Shown: positions 8,025-16,471 of the stretch, one piece after another | Numbering within the stretch: position 1 is the stretch's first letter | Layout: the number at the start of each line of letters is the position of its first letter | NCBI GenBank assembly: GCA_902554195.1 | Contig: CACDNT010000005.1 | Location: forward strand, 1 to 44,619 | Reading direction: 5' to 3' | DNA length: 44,619 nucleotides | Source of the DNA: an uncultured Pelagibacteraceae bacterium | GTDB taxonomy: Bacteria; Pseudomonadota; Alphaproteobacteria; Pelagibacterales; Pelagibacteraceae | The notes under the pieces: model-generated | What the model was told of the DNA's origin: nothing | Seen by the model: only the letters and a program-made list of their open reading frames with translations | The model's database searches: none | Made by a program: the position numbers and the translations under genes

Positions 8025-9809
8025 ATGACAAAAATGACAACAGAAGAAGCTTTTGTAAAAGTTTTACAAATGCACGGCATTGAACATGCTTTTGGAATAA
8101 TTGGTTCAGCATTCATGCCTATCTCTGACATTTTTCCTGATGCAGGTATTACTTTTTGGGACGTTGCTCATGAGACTAATGGTGGATTAATTGCAGATGG
8201 CTACACTAGATCTACAGGTAAAATGTCAATGGTTATTGCACAAAACGGGCCAGGCATCACTGGATTAGTAACCCCAATTAAAACTGCTTATTGGAATCAT
8301 ACACCACTATTATTAGTAACACCTCAGGCAGCAAATAAAACTATGGGCCAAGGAGGTTTTCAAGAAGTAGAGCAAATGAATTTATTTAAAGATATGGTTT
8401 GTTACCAAGAGGAGGTAAGAGACCCATCTAGAATGGCTGAAGTTTTAAATAGAGTAATTGAAAAAGCAATAAGAGGCTCAGCGCCGGCGCAAATTAATGT
8501 TCCAAGAGATTATTGGACTCAAGTTATTGATATTGAATTACCACCAATAGTTAGGTTAGAAAGACAAGGTGGTGGAGTGGAAGCGATAAACAAAGCTGCA
8601 AATCTTTTATCAAATGCCAAGTTTCCTGTTATTTTATCTGGTGCAGGAGTAGTGATCGGTGATGCAATTGAGGAGACAAAAAAACTTGCAGAAAAATTAG
8701 ACTCTCCTGTTTGTTCTGGCTATCAACACAACGATAGCTTTCCAGGAAGTCATCCATTAGCTGTAGGACCATTAGGATATAACGGCTCAAAAGCTGCAAT
8801 GGAATTGATCTCAAAAGCAGATGTTGTTTTGGCACTAGGAACAAGACTAAATCCTTTTTCCACACTTCCAGGATATGGAATTGATTATTGGCCGAAGAAA
8901 GCAAGTATAATTCAAGTTGATATCAATCCAGATAGAATTGGTTTAACAAAAAAAGTGACTGTAGGTATTAGCGGTGATGCAAAATTGGTTGCACAACAAA
9001 TTTTTGATAAATTATCATCTAATGCAGGAGACACTGATAGAAAAAAAAGAAAAGACTTAATTCATCAAACAAAATCTGCATGGTTACAAAAATTATCAAG
9101 TTTGGATCATGAAGATGATGATGAAGGAACAGTATGGAATAAAGAAGCAAGAGAGAGAGATAAAGATAGAATGTCACCAAGACAAGCTTGGAGAGCAATT
9201 CAAGTTGGAATGCCAGAGGATGTAATTATCTCAAGTGATATAGGTAATAATTGTGCAATTGGAAATGCTTACCCAACTTTCGAAAAACCTAGAAAATATT
9301 TGGCACCAGGTTTGTTTGGTCCTTGTGGTTATGGTTTTCCATCAATACTTGGAGCAAAGATTGGATGTCCAGACACACCTGTAATTGGTTTTGCAGGTGA
9401 TGGAGCTTTTGGAATAAGTATGAACGAAATGAGTTCATGTGCAAGAGAAGAATGGCCAGCAATCACGATGGTTATATTTAGAAATTATCAGTGGGGAGCA
9501 GAAAAAAGAAATACCACACTTTGGTTTGATAACAATTTTGTTGGAACAGAGCTGGATCCTGAATTAAGTTATGCAAAAGTAGCTGATGCTTGTGGGTTAA
9601 AAGGAGTAACTGTACGTTCAATGGAAGAGACTACGGAGGCAATAAAAAAATCTTGTGAAGATCAAAAAAAAGGAATTACTACATTTATTGAAGTTATTTT
9701 GAATCAAGAGTTGGGTGAACCATTTAGAAGAGATGCGATGAAGAAGCCAGTTAGAGTTGCTGGTATTGATAAAAAAGATATGAAACCTCAAAAATCTTTG
9801 AATGGATGA
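8025..9809 (+). CDS. xsc: sulfoacetaldehyde acetyltransferase
   Basis: A 594-residue thiamine-diphosphate enzyme. It converts sulfoacetaldehyde and phosphate to acetyl phosphate and sulfite, the desulfonation step of taurine and isethionate catabolism. Xsc-type sequence is strong from the start: GIIGSAFMPISD, AHETNGGLIADGYTR (with the ThDP-activating Glu), MGQGGFQEVEQMNLF and DMVCYQEEVRDPSRM. The C-terminal half has the ThDP/Mg motif GDGAFGISMNE ending near NYQWGAEK. I choose the ATG at 8025, after a gaaagg ribosome site; an in-frame TTG lies just before. Phosphotransacetylase and the genes making sulfoacetaldehyde are not in the window. The last 8 bases overlap the next gene. Confidence 0.95.
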   Translation: MTKMTTEEAFVKVLQMHGIEHAFGIIGSAFMPISDIFPDAGITFWDVAHETNGGLIADGYTRSTGKMSMVIAQNGPGITGLVTPIKTAYWNHTPLLLVTPQAANKTMGQGGFQEVEQMNLFKDMVCYQEEVRDPSRMAEVLNRVIEKAIRGSAPAQINVPRDYWTQVIDIELPPIVRLERQGGGVEAINKAANLLSNAKFPVILSGAGVVIGDAIEETKKLAEKLDSPVCSGYQHNDSFPGSHPLAVGPLGYNGSKAAMELISKADVVLALGTRLNPFSTLPGYGIDYWPKKASIIQVDINPDRIGLTKKVTVGISGDAKLVAQQIFDKLSSNAGDTDRKKRKDLIHQTKSAWLQKLSSLDHEDDDEGTVWNKEARERDKDRMSPRQAWRAIQVGMPEDVIISSDIGNNCAIGNAYPTFEKPRKYLAPGLFGPCGYGFPSILGAKIGCPDTPVIGFAGDGAFGISMNEMSSCAREEWPAITMVIFRNYQWGAEKRNTTLWFDNNFVGTELDPELSYAKVADACGLKGVTVRSMEETTEAIKKSCEDQKKGITTFIEVILNQELGEPFRRDAMKKPVRVAGIDKKDMKPQKSLNG

Positions 9810-10185
9810 TGTTAAAATAAGTTCTAACCGAAGCTTTGGAATTGTCTTTTTTATTGTATTTTTGTTAATAGCTTTATATCCCTTAATAAATACAGGTGAA
9901 TTTAGATTATGGTCTTTAATAATATCTTTTATTTTTCTTATTTTAGGTATTTTAAATTCTAAGATATTAACACCTCTTAATAAACTTTGGTTTAAATTTG
10001 GGATCTTTTTAGGAAAAATAGTTTCACCGATTATTATGGGAATAATATTTTTTTTTGTAGTAACCCCCATAGGTGTTTTAATGAGATTTTTTGGAAAAGA
10101 TGTACTTAATTTAAAGTATAATAATAATAAGTCTTATTGGATTGAGAAAACTGGACCAAAAAGTAAAATGAAGAATCAATTTTAA
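9802..10185 (+). CDS. SxtJ family membrane protein
   Basis: A 127-residue protein with about three membrane spans (residues 12-28, 36-50 and 68-95) and a short polar tail with WIEKTGPKSKM. It resembles SxtJ, the small membrane protein that accompanies NodU/SxtI-type carbamoyltransferases in saxitoxin and other clusters, and here it is followed by a DUF5989 peptide and that enzyme in the usual order. Function is unknown; a scaffold placing the carbamoyltransferase at the membrane is a guess. Its ATG lies inside the end of xsc (8-base overlap), so its translation is coupled to a desulfonation enzyme, which is unexpected. Confidence 0.72.
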   Translation: MDDVKISSNRSFGIVFFIVFLLIALYPLINTGEFRLWSLIISFIFLILGILNSKILTPLNKLWFKFGIFLGKIVSPIIMGIIFFFVVTPIGVLMRFFGKDVLNLKYNNNKSYWIEKTGPKSKMKNQF

Positions 10186-10186
10186 T

Positions 10187-10336
10187 ATGAGTTTTATAAA
10201 AGAATTTTGGGAATTTTTAAAAGTAAGAAAAAAATATTGGCTTCTGCCGATTATCATAGTTCTAGTTCTATTTGGCGGGTTAATTGTTTTAACTCAAGGA
10301 TCTGCTGTAGCCCCATTTATTTATACAATTTTTTAA
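10187..10336 (+). CDS. DUF5989 family small membrane protein (SxtK-like)
   Basis: A 49-residue peptide starting one base after the SxtJ-like gene. It reads as a short amphipathic N-terminus (FIKEFWEFLKVRKKYWLLP) and one transmembrane helix ending TQGSAVAPFIYTIF. The WLLP and SAVAPFIY elements are typical of DUF5989 proteins, which sit beside SxtJ and the carbamoyltransferase in many bacteria. It stops one base before the GTG of the next gene, so the three genes are tightly coupled. Molecular role unknown. Confidence 0.72.
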   Translation: MSFIKEFWEFLKVRKKYWLLPIIIVLVLFGGLIVLTQGSAVAPFIYTIF

Positions 10337-10337
10337 A

Positions 10338-12173
10338 GTGACTTATATATTAGGTATTTCTGCATTTTATCATGATAGTGCAGCCTGTGTTTTAAAAGAT
10401 GGAAAAATAATTGCTGCTGCTCAAGAGGAAAGATTTACAAGAAAAAAACATGACCCTAGCTATCCTCGTAATGCAATTGAATTTGTTTTAAAATATGCAA
10501 AATTAAAATTGAGCGAGATTGATTATATCGTTTTTTTTGAAAAACCTTTTTTAAAATTTGAAAGATTGCTGGAAACATATGTAGCATTTGCACCTAGAGG
10601 TTTTGTATCTTTTGCAAAAGCTATGCCTTTATGGATAAAAGAAAAGCTTTTTCAAAAAAATCTTTTATTTAATAAGCTTAAAGAACATGACAATAATTAT
10701 AAATCTGATGAAAATATTTTTTTTTCAGATCATCATTTAAGTCATGCAGCAAGTGCTTTTTTTCCATCACCTTTTGAAGAAGCTGTTATTTTAACTGCAG
10801 ATGGAGTAGGTGAATGGGCAACAACTACTGTTGCAGTAGGAAAAAAAAATGATTTAGAGATCAAAAAAGAAATTCATTTTCCACACTCTCTTGGTTTACT
10901 TTATTCTGCATTTACTTATTACACAGGTTTTAAAGTAAATAGTGGTGAATATAAATTAATGGGATTAGCTCCTTATGGAAATCCAATTTTTGAAGATAAG
11001 ATAAAACAATTAATCGATATAAAAGATGATGGAACTTTTAGATTAGATCAAAGATATTTTAATTATGCAACTGGACTTACTATGACAAATGAAAAATTTA
11101 ATAATTTATTTGGTCAAAAACCTCGTAATTCACAAAATGAAAAGATCACTCAATTTCACATGGACATAGCTGCTTCAATTCAAAAAGTTACTGAGGAAAT
11201 TATGATTAATTTAGCAAAATCTATTCGAAAAGAATATGATATTGGAAATTTGTGTTTAGCCGGTGGTGTTGCATTGAACTGTGTTGCCAATGGAAAAATT
11301 CTTAAAGAAAAAATTTTTGATAATATTTGGATCCAACCAGCTGCCGGTGATGCAGGTGGCTCTTTGGGTGCGGCACTAGCACTTTGGTATATTGATCAAG
11401 GGAAAGAAAGATCAGTAAACTCAAACGATGATATGAAAGGTTCATATCTAGGAACAGAATTTAATCAAAGTGAAATTGAAAAAGAACTTAATAATGCAGG
11501 AGCTAACTATGAAATTTTAAAGTACGAAGAATTAATTGATAAAGCTGCTGAATTATTATCAAATGAAAAAGCAATTGGATGGTTTCAAGGTAGAATGGAA
11601 TTTGGTCCAAGAGCACTAGGAGGAAGATCTATTTTAGGTGATCCAAGATCTGATCAAATGCAAAAAAATCTTAATTTAAAGGTAAAATATAGAGAGAGTT
11701 TCAGGCCTTTTGCACCCTCAATATTAAGAGAGGATTTATCCAATTGGTTTAACATGAACGTTGATAGTCCTTACATGTTATTAGTTTCAAATATTAATTC
11801 TGATAAAAAAATTGAAATGACTGATGAGCAAAAAAAACTTTTTGGTATAGATAAGTTAAATATTAAAAGATCTGAAATTCCAGCAGTAACTCACGTAGAT
11901 TATTCAGCAAGAATTCAAACTGTTACAAGAGATACTAATTCTCGTTATTATGATTTAATATCAAAATTTAAAGAAAAAACTGGCTGTCCTGTAATAGTTA
12001 ATACTTCATTTAATGTGAGGGGCGAGCCAATCGTAAATACTCCAACTGATGCGTTTAATTGTTTTATGGGCACTGAATTAGATTATTTAGTTATTGGTGA
12101 TTGTATTTTAAACAAATCAAAACAAAATCCAAATCTTAAAAAAGACTATACAAAAGAATTTGAGTTAGATTAA
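10338..12173 (+). CDS. NodU/CmcH/SxtI-type O-carbamoyltransferase
   Basis: A 611-residue enzyme of the NodU/CmcH/TobZ carbamoyltransferase family, starting with GTG. The N-terminal Kae1-like domain opens with YILGISAFYHDSAACV and contains the metal-binding HHLSHAASAF motif, and the middle has LAGGVALNCVANGK and AAGDAGGSLGAALAL for nucleotide binding. The C-terminal YrdC-like domain has FGPRALGGRSILGDPR and FNVRGEPIVNTP. Members transfer a carbamoyl group from carbamoyl phosphate, through carbamoyl-adenylate, to a hydroxyl on a sugar, antibiotic or toxin. The acceptor here is unknown. Being grouped with membrane proteins and an SGNH protein points to a lipid- or envelope-linked glycan, but this is inference. 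Confidence 0.9.
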   Translation: MTYILGISAFYHDSAACVLKDGKIIAAAQEERFTRKKHDPSYPRNAIEFVLKYAKLKLSEIDYIVFFEKPFLKFERLLETYVAFAPRGFVSFAKAMPLWIKEKLFQKNLLFNKLKEHDNNYKSDENIFFSDHHLSHAASAFFPSPFEEAVILTADGVGEWATTTVAVGKKNDLEIKKEIHFPHSLGLLYSAFTYYTGFKVNSGEYKLMGLAPYGNPIFEDKIKQLIDIKDDGTFRLDQRYFNYATGLTMTNEKFNNLFGQKPRNSQNEKITQFHMDIAASIQKVTEEIMINLAKSIRKEYDIGNLCLAGGVALNCVANGKILKEKIFDNIWIQPAAGDAGGSLGAALALWYIDQGKERSVNSNDDMKGSYLGTEFNQSEIEKELNNAGANYEILKYEELIDKAAELLSNEKAIGWFQGRMEFGPRALGGRSILGDPRSDQMQKNLNLKVKYRESFRPFAPSILREDLSNWFNMNVDSPYMLLVSNINSDKKIEMTDEQKKLFGIDKLNIKRSEIPAVTHVDYSARIQTVTRDTNSRYYDLISKFKEKTGCPVIVNTSFNVRGEPIVNTPTDAFNCFMGTELDYLVIGDCILNKSKQNPNLKKDYTKEFELD

Positions 12174-12177
12174 TTCG

Positions 12178-13206
12178 ATGAAAATTCTTAAAATTATTTA
12201 CTATAATTTTTTAGTTTTTTTAGTTCTGATCATTTTAATAGAAGTTTTTTTTGGTTATTGGTTCAAAGATGAAAACTTTGGTATTTATATGCGTAAGGAA
12301 AGAAAAATTAATTGGAATACATCCTCAAATTTCAATGGCAAAGAGTATATCTTTTCCTATAAAAGAAATTATTGGGGTTTTAGAGGTGAAGATTTTGATC
12401 CAAAAAATGTTCAAGTGATATTTGAAGGTGGGAGTACGGGAAATCAAAGATTTACTCCTCAAAAATTAACAATTGTTGGATCAATTAATGAAAAATTCCG
12501 ATTATCAAATATTGATATTAATATTTATAACGCTTCAACAGATGGAAAATCAGTAAATGGTTATATTAATGATTTTAATTTTTGGTTTTCAAAAATTCCA
12601 AATTTTAACCCCAGATATGTAATTTTTTATATTGGTATAAATGAAAGGAATATTGATGATCCTTTTTTAGATTATAAAATAAGCCAAAAAAAAATTGATC
12701 AAATAAAAGACTACATAAAAAATAATAGTATTTTTGTTGATAAGTTTAAATTTTTTAAGAACAAGTATTTTCCAAAAAATACATCTGCTTATGATTTTAA
12801 TATAAGTTCTTTATATGATAATTTTGAATATGTTGATTATAAAAAAGCAGTCATTTTGCACAACGATTTAGATAATGAAGATCTCGAATTTTTAAATAAA
12901 TTTCAGAATAAGCTAATTAAACTTAAATCAATAATAGAAATTAATAATATTCAGCCAATTTTCATTACCCAATTAAAATATAATGGTTTAGAGGATAAAA
13001 GATTATTTTTAGCAAATAACCAGCTTAAAAAATTTTCTAATAATAATGAATATTTTTTGATACCTTTGGATGAAATCCTTAAAATGGAAAAAAATGATTT
13101 TTATGATGAAATTCACACAACTCCTCAAGGATCAGAGAGGATAGCAAATACAATATTTCCTTTATTAGCTAATTTTTTTGAAAATGAGAAAAAAAGCTCC
13201 CAATAA
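12178..13206 (+). CDS. membrane-anchored SGNH/GDSL hydrolase-like protein
   Basis: A 342-residue protein with one N-terminal membrane helix (residues 8-28) and a large extracytoplasmic domain. The SGNH blocks are recognisable: EGGSTG (block I, nucleophile Ser), YIGINERN (block III, Asn) and DEIHTTPQG near the C-terminus (Asp and His of block V). SGNH proteins often add or remove acyl groups on envelope glycans. It begins 4 bases after the carbamoyltransferase and should belong to the same transcript. It is rich in Asn, Lys and Ile like other fast-evolving surface genes here. Esterase versus acyltransferase cannot be told. Confidence 0.75.
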   Translation: MKILKIIYYNFLVFLVLIILIEVFFGYWFKDENFGIYMRKERKINWNTSSNFNGKEYIFSYKRNYWGFRGEDFDPKNVQVIFEGGSTGNQRFTPQKLTIVGSINEKFRLSNIDINIYNASTDGKSVNGYINDFNFWFSKIPNFNPRYVIFYIGINERNIDDPFLDYKISQKKIDQIKDYIKNNSIFVDKFKFFKNKYFPKNTSAYDFNISSLYDNFEYVDYKKAVILHNDLDNEDLEFLNKFQNKLIKLKSIIEINNIQPIFITQLKYNGLEDKRLFLANNQLKKFSNNNEYFLIPLDEILKMEKNDFYDEIHTTPQGSERIANTIFPLLANFFENEKKSSQ

Positions 13207-13224
13207 TTTTATTTTATAACCATA

Positions 13225-13344
13225 TTATAAATTCATATCAGGCCAATCTTTATCGTTATATCTATTAAGCTCTTTTTTTGTAATGGGTCTGAATAATACC
13301 CAACCAACTACAATTACCAAAGCTAAAAGAATTAATGTTTTCAC
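13225..13344 (-). CDS. 39-residue single-span membrane protein
   Basis: A minus-strand frame starting at GTG two bases after the stop of the hydratase-like gene. It has one hydrophobic helix (LILLALVIVVGWVLFRP) and a charged tail (ITKKELNRYNDKDWPDM). The close spacing suggests cotranscription as the last gene of the minus-strand operon. I do not recognise a family. The alternative is that the gap is noncoding, but the helix-plus-charged-tail pattern and tight coupling argue for a real gene. Confidence 0.5.
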   Translation of the reverse strand: MKTLILLALVIVVGWVLFRPITKKELNRYNDKDWPDMNL

Positions 13345-13346
13345 TT

Positions 13347-14117
13347 TTATCTGATAATTGTTTTAACAGAACCTAATTTATCAATTTTACCTTGATAAAG
13401 ACCTCTTCCTATTGGAACTACTCCTACAGTAGATCCAGTAAATACATAAAAATTTTTATTTAAATGAACTTTATCTTTTTTTAATTTATTTAAAACAAAC
13501 CTTAATGAGTTTAATGGATTAATAAAAACAGCATTAGTATTACCATTAATATTCTGCTTTGTTTTTTTGTTAGAAATATTTGTTTTTAAATTTCCAATAT
13601 TAATTTTTTTATATTTTTTCTTTTGACCAATTAAAAATTTTACATTAGCTCCAAAATCACTACATAAATCTCCAAATGAAGTTATTCCCTTTTTTCTTTG
13701 TCTATAACCAACGATTTCGATGCAAGGAGCCATATGAGAAATAAATTTTGAGATATTCTTCATCGTAATTACACCCTTTGAATAAAAAAAAGATTTTCTA
13801 ATCAGATAGCAAACTTCTAACTCAATACCAAAAGTTGTCTTACTTATCTTGACACTTTTACCACTTTTTAAGAAGTTATTTTTATAAACAGATGCATAAA
13901 ATGGCTCTTTCTCCTTCAATTTTTTCATCACTGGAATACCGGTTCCTCCAGCTTTGAAACCAATTATAGGCTTTTTAACTTTACTTTCACAAAGTATTCT
14001 AAATTTATTTGCATCAGTTAGTTTTTTTGTAAATTTTCTAGGCAATGGTGCAATAGTCTTATTCCTTAGAAAAGCTTTTACCAATTTATTTGAAGTTCTT
14101 TCTATTAGTGTGCTCAT
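13347..14117 (-). CDS. 2-keto-4-pentenoate hydratase-like protein (MhpD family)
   Basis: A 256-residue protein of the MhpD/fumarylacetoacetate hydrolase fold. Features are an IGFKAGGTG motif near residue 50, the GIELEVCYLI segment holding the acidic metal ligands, HMAPCIEIVGYR in the core and FTGSTVGVVPIGRG near the end, matching hydratase and decarboxylase relatives. Such enzymes act on 2-hydroxy-dienoates in meta-cleavage pathways. No ring-cleavage genes are nearby, so the real substrate is uncertain and may be another 2-keto acid. It is rich in Lys and Asn. It lies 41 bases after a small membrane-protein gene in the same operon. Confidence 0.72.
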   Translation of the reverse strand: MSTLIERTSNKLVKAFLRNKTIAPLPRKFTKKLTDANKFRILCESKVKKPIIGFKAGGTGIPVMKKLKEKEPFYASVYKNNFLKSGKSVKISKTTFGIELEVCYLIRKSFFYSKGVITMKNISKFISHMAPCIEIVGYRQRKKGITSFGDLCSDFGANVKFLIGQKKKYKKINIGNLKTNISNKKTKQNINGNTNAVFINPLNSLRFVLNKLKKDKVHLNKNFYVFTGSTVGVVPIGRGLYQGKIDKLGSVKTIIR

Positions 14118-14158
14118 ATATTTAAATTATCTTTTTAATTTTTTTAATAAATTATATT

Positions 14159-14308
14159 TTATGATCCAAAGTTTATCAAACTAAAACCAGCTATAAAGAA
14201 AACAATCAACCAAACTAAACCTTTTATTAAAAAAAAAGTAAACCCTCCAACTAGAATATATTTACCCCATCTGCTTTTTAATAATAAATTTTTAAGCCTA
14301 GTCATCAT
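14159..14308 (-). CDS. 49-residue membrane protein
   Basis: A small minus-strand gene 14 bases after the M23 peptidase. The N-terminus is basic (MTRLKNLLLKSRWGKYI) and a hydrophobic stretch of about 25 residues follows (LVGGFTFFLIKGLVWLIVFF), ending NFGS. A second ATG one codon in is equally possible. The KY-hydrophobic-IKGLVWL pattern resembles short alphaproteobacterial membrane proteins of unknown function. Tight spacing supports expression with its neighbours. Confidence 0.6.
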   Translation of the reverse strand: MMTRLKNLLLKSRWGKYILVGGFTFFLIKGLVWLIVFFIAGFSLINFGS

Positions 14309-14322
14309 TTAAATAAATTTTG

Positions 14323-15126
14323 CTAATTCAATAAAGACATTGGATCAAGTCTGGTTTGAAACCAATTTACTCTAAAATCTAGGTGAGGGCCTGTAGATCT
14401 ACCTGTTGATCCAACCGTACCAATAATATCTCCTTGATTAATTTGGTCTCCAACAGATACCATTACATTTTCTAGATGAGAGTAAATTGTTGAAATCCCA
14501 TGTCCATGATCCATTATAATTGTACCGCCAGTATAATAAAGATCATCCTCAGCCATTGTCACAACCCCAGATGCTGATGATTTAATCATTGTTCCTTTTT
14601 TTGCTGCTATATCAATTCCATAGTGAGGCCATTTTGGTTTACCATTTAAAATTCTCTGGCTTCCATAAACACCACTGATAATTCCTTCTACAGGCATAAT
14701 AAATTGGTTTTTAAAAAAAGGTAAATCAGAATTGATAGCTCTAGCTTTTCCAATTCTATTGTTTTCTTCTTTTATTCTTTTGTAAACTGACTCAGGTGGT
14801 GTAACTTTACTCTCTTCTAAGCCATCTATTCTCTGAATGTTGTATTTTCTTTTAAGAACTTTTTTAATTATTTTTTCACTTTTTCCGTTTGTTATTTTAG
14901 TAATAGTTAAATTAAATTTTCTATCTCTATCGATACCAAAAGCAAAATAACCATCCTCAGAAACTTTCACTTCTTTTTTATCTATAATAATTTTAGAAGA
15001 GGGATCAGTTATTCCTATAATATAGTGACCTTGTAAAAATTTTCCTTTAAACTCGATAGCATTTAAATGAGTTGATATAAAAAAAATTATTAAAAAAAAT
15101 AATCTTGATGTTATTTTGCAGTCCAT
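14323..15126 (-). CDS. M23 family metallopeptidase (LytM domain), secreted
   Basis: A 267-residue protein with a signal peptide (hydrophobic residues about 9-22, cleavage after LNA), a beta-rich middle region and a C-terminal LytM domain from about residue 145. Zinc-site residues H168 and D172 are in PHYGIDIA. The usual HxH is H248-L-D250, so the second zinc-binding His is Asp; similar variants occur in alphaproteobacteria. The domain normally cuts peptidoglycan crosslinks, or, if degenerate, activates amidases. Its start overlaps the SDR gene by 16 bases. It acts in the periplasm and is probably involved in wall remodelling. Confidence 0.85.
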   Translation of the reverse strand: MDCKITSRLFFLIIFFISTHLNAIEFKGKFLQGHYIIGITDPSSKIIIDKKEVKVSEDGYFAFGIDRDRKFNLTITKITNGKSEKIIKKVLKRKYNIQRIDGLEESKVTPPESVYKRIKEENNRIGKARAINSDLPFFKNQFIMPVEGIISGVYGSQRILNGKPKWPHYGIDIAAKKGTMIKSSASGVVTMAEDDLYYTGGTIIMDHGHGISTIYSHLENVMVSVGDQINQGDIIGTVGSTGRSTGPHLDFRVNWFQTRLDPMSLLN

Positions 15127-15881
15127 CCGCCATCAACTAATAAAGAAGTTCCAGTAATCATTGACGCTGCATCAGAGGCAAGAAATACTGCAGCGCTTGC
15201 TACATCTGAAAGTTCAGCAAATTTTCCCAAGGGAATATTTCCCAAAACTTCTTTTTTAAACTTTTTACTTTTTAAAAATTTGCTTGTCATCGGAGTAACA
15301 ACAAAAGTTGGGCAGACAGTATTTACTCTTATATTATATTTGGCTAAGTCAATCGACATTCCTTTAGTTAAGCCCTCTAAGCCAAATTTTGTCATATTAT
15401 ACACACTTCTAATAGGACCACCAACATGACCCATTTGAGAAGACATATTTACAATTGCACCACCAATTTTTTTTCTATTTTTGAACTTAATCATTTTTAA
15501 AGCACATAATTGAGCAAGATTAAAAGTTGCCATCGTGTTTATCTTAACCAAATACTCCATATTTTTTGTTTTAACTTTTGTAAAATGTTCTGGAATATTA
15601 TTGCCTGCATTGTTAATCAGTATATCTATTTTTGACTGCTTATTAATTATCTCTTTAATTTGATTGTAATTTGTGATGTCACATACATAAGATTTACATT
15701 TAGATTTTATTTTTTTTATCTTTTTTGAAACCTCATCTAAATCTTTTTTTGTTCTACTGATGATTATCAAATTAGCACCAGCTTCAGCAAGCGCTATTGC
15801 ACATGCTCTACCAAGTCCTTTCCCAGCTCCTGTAACAACTGCGGTTTTGTTCTTTAAATTGTACTTTTTAAGATACATCAT
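15111..15881 (-). CDS. short-chain dehydrogenase/reductase
   Basis: A 256-residue classical SDR. The coenzyme motif TGAGKGLGRA is near residue 18, NNAGNN follows the central fold, and the catalytic set is the Ser in NMSSQMG with YNMTK (Tyr-x-x-x-Lys). The C-terminal LLVDGGW is typical. It would oxidise or reduce an alcohol or ketone with NAD(P)H; the substrate is unknown. Two adjacent ATGs are possible starts. The first overlaps the TerC stop in an ATGA arrangement, so translation is coupled. Confidence 0.88.
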   Translation of the reverse strand: MMYLKKYNLKNKTAVVTGAGKGLGRACAIALAEAGANLIIISRTKKDLDEVSKKIKKIKSKCKSYVCDITNYNQIKEIINKQSKIDILINNAGNNIPEHFTKVKTKNMEYLVKINTMATFNLAQLCALKMIKFKNRKKIGGAIVNMSSQMGHVGGPIRSVYNMTKFGLEGLTKGMSIDLAKYNIRVNTVCPTFVVTPMTSKFLKSKKFKKEVLGNIPLGKFAELSDVASAAVFLASDAASMITGTSLLVDGGWTAK

Positions 15882-16471
15882 AAAAATAATATTTTAATAT
15901 CAGTATAAATCAATTCAATAGCAACAATTAAAATTGCCAATAATCCAGCCCAAGCAATCCATTTATATTTCTTTATCCAATTAGATATTAATGTTGCAGC
16001 TGTTGCCATTAGTACAATTGACAAAACAAGACCAAAAATTAATAAATAGTAATGATCTCCTGCTGCTCCAGCAACTCCTAATACATTATCTAAACTCATA
16101 GTAAAATCAGCTAATAAGATTGTCCAAATAGCTTTTAGGAAATTGGAATTATCTACTTTTATATCGCTTTCGTGATCAGAACCTTTTATGACATCTATAT
16201 AAAGTTTGTAGACAATATAGAGAAGAAGAACACCTCCAATTAATCTTAAACCTGTAATTTGTAATAAATAAGCAGTCAATAAAGTTAAGATTATTCTTAA
16301 GACAACTGCCCCACCTATTCCCCAAAAAATAATTTTTCGTCTTTGTTCTAAAGGAAATTTTGATGCTACCATTCCAATTATGATTGCATTGTCTCCTGCT
16401 AATACAAGATCAATTAAAATGATTTGTGTTAAAATTGTAATTTGTTCTGGCGTAATTAAATCAGTGAACAT
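15878..16471 (-). CDS. TerC/YjbE family integral membrane protein
   Basis: A 197-residue membrane protein with about six spans. The TerC signatures are DLVLAGDNAIIIGM near residue 20 and LADFTMSLDNVLGVAGAA in the second half; the paired Asp-Asn motifs suggest a metal-binding pore. Family members are linked to manganese export or metal homeostasis during protein secretion. The gene is sandwiched in a run of enzymes, overlapping the GMC gene by 11 bases and the SDR by 4. Its role there is not obvious. Length is normal for the short YjbE type. Confidence 0.86.
   Translation of the reverse strand: MFTDLITPEQITILTQIILIDLVLAGDNAIIIGMVASKFPLEQRRKIIFWGIGGAVVLRIILTLLTAYLLQITGLRLIGGVLLLYIVYKLYIDVIKGSDHESDIKVDNSNFLKAIWTILLADFTMSLDNVLGVAGAAGDHYYLLIFGLVLSIVLMATAATLISNWIKKYKWIAWAGLLAILIVAIELIYTDIKILFL

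Noticed and set aside
9618..10070. 150-codon minus-strand frame over the xsc end and the SxtJ-like gene
   Set aside because: It is antisense to two better supported genes with family motifs, and its translation shows no recognisable domain.
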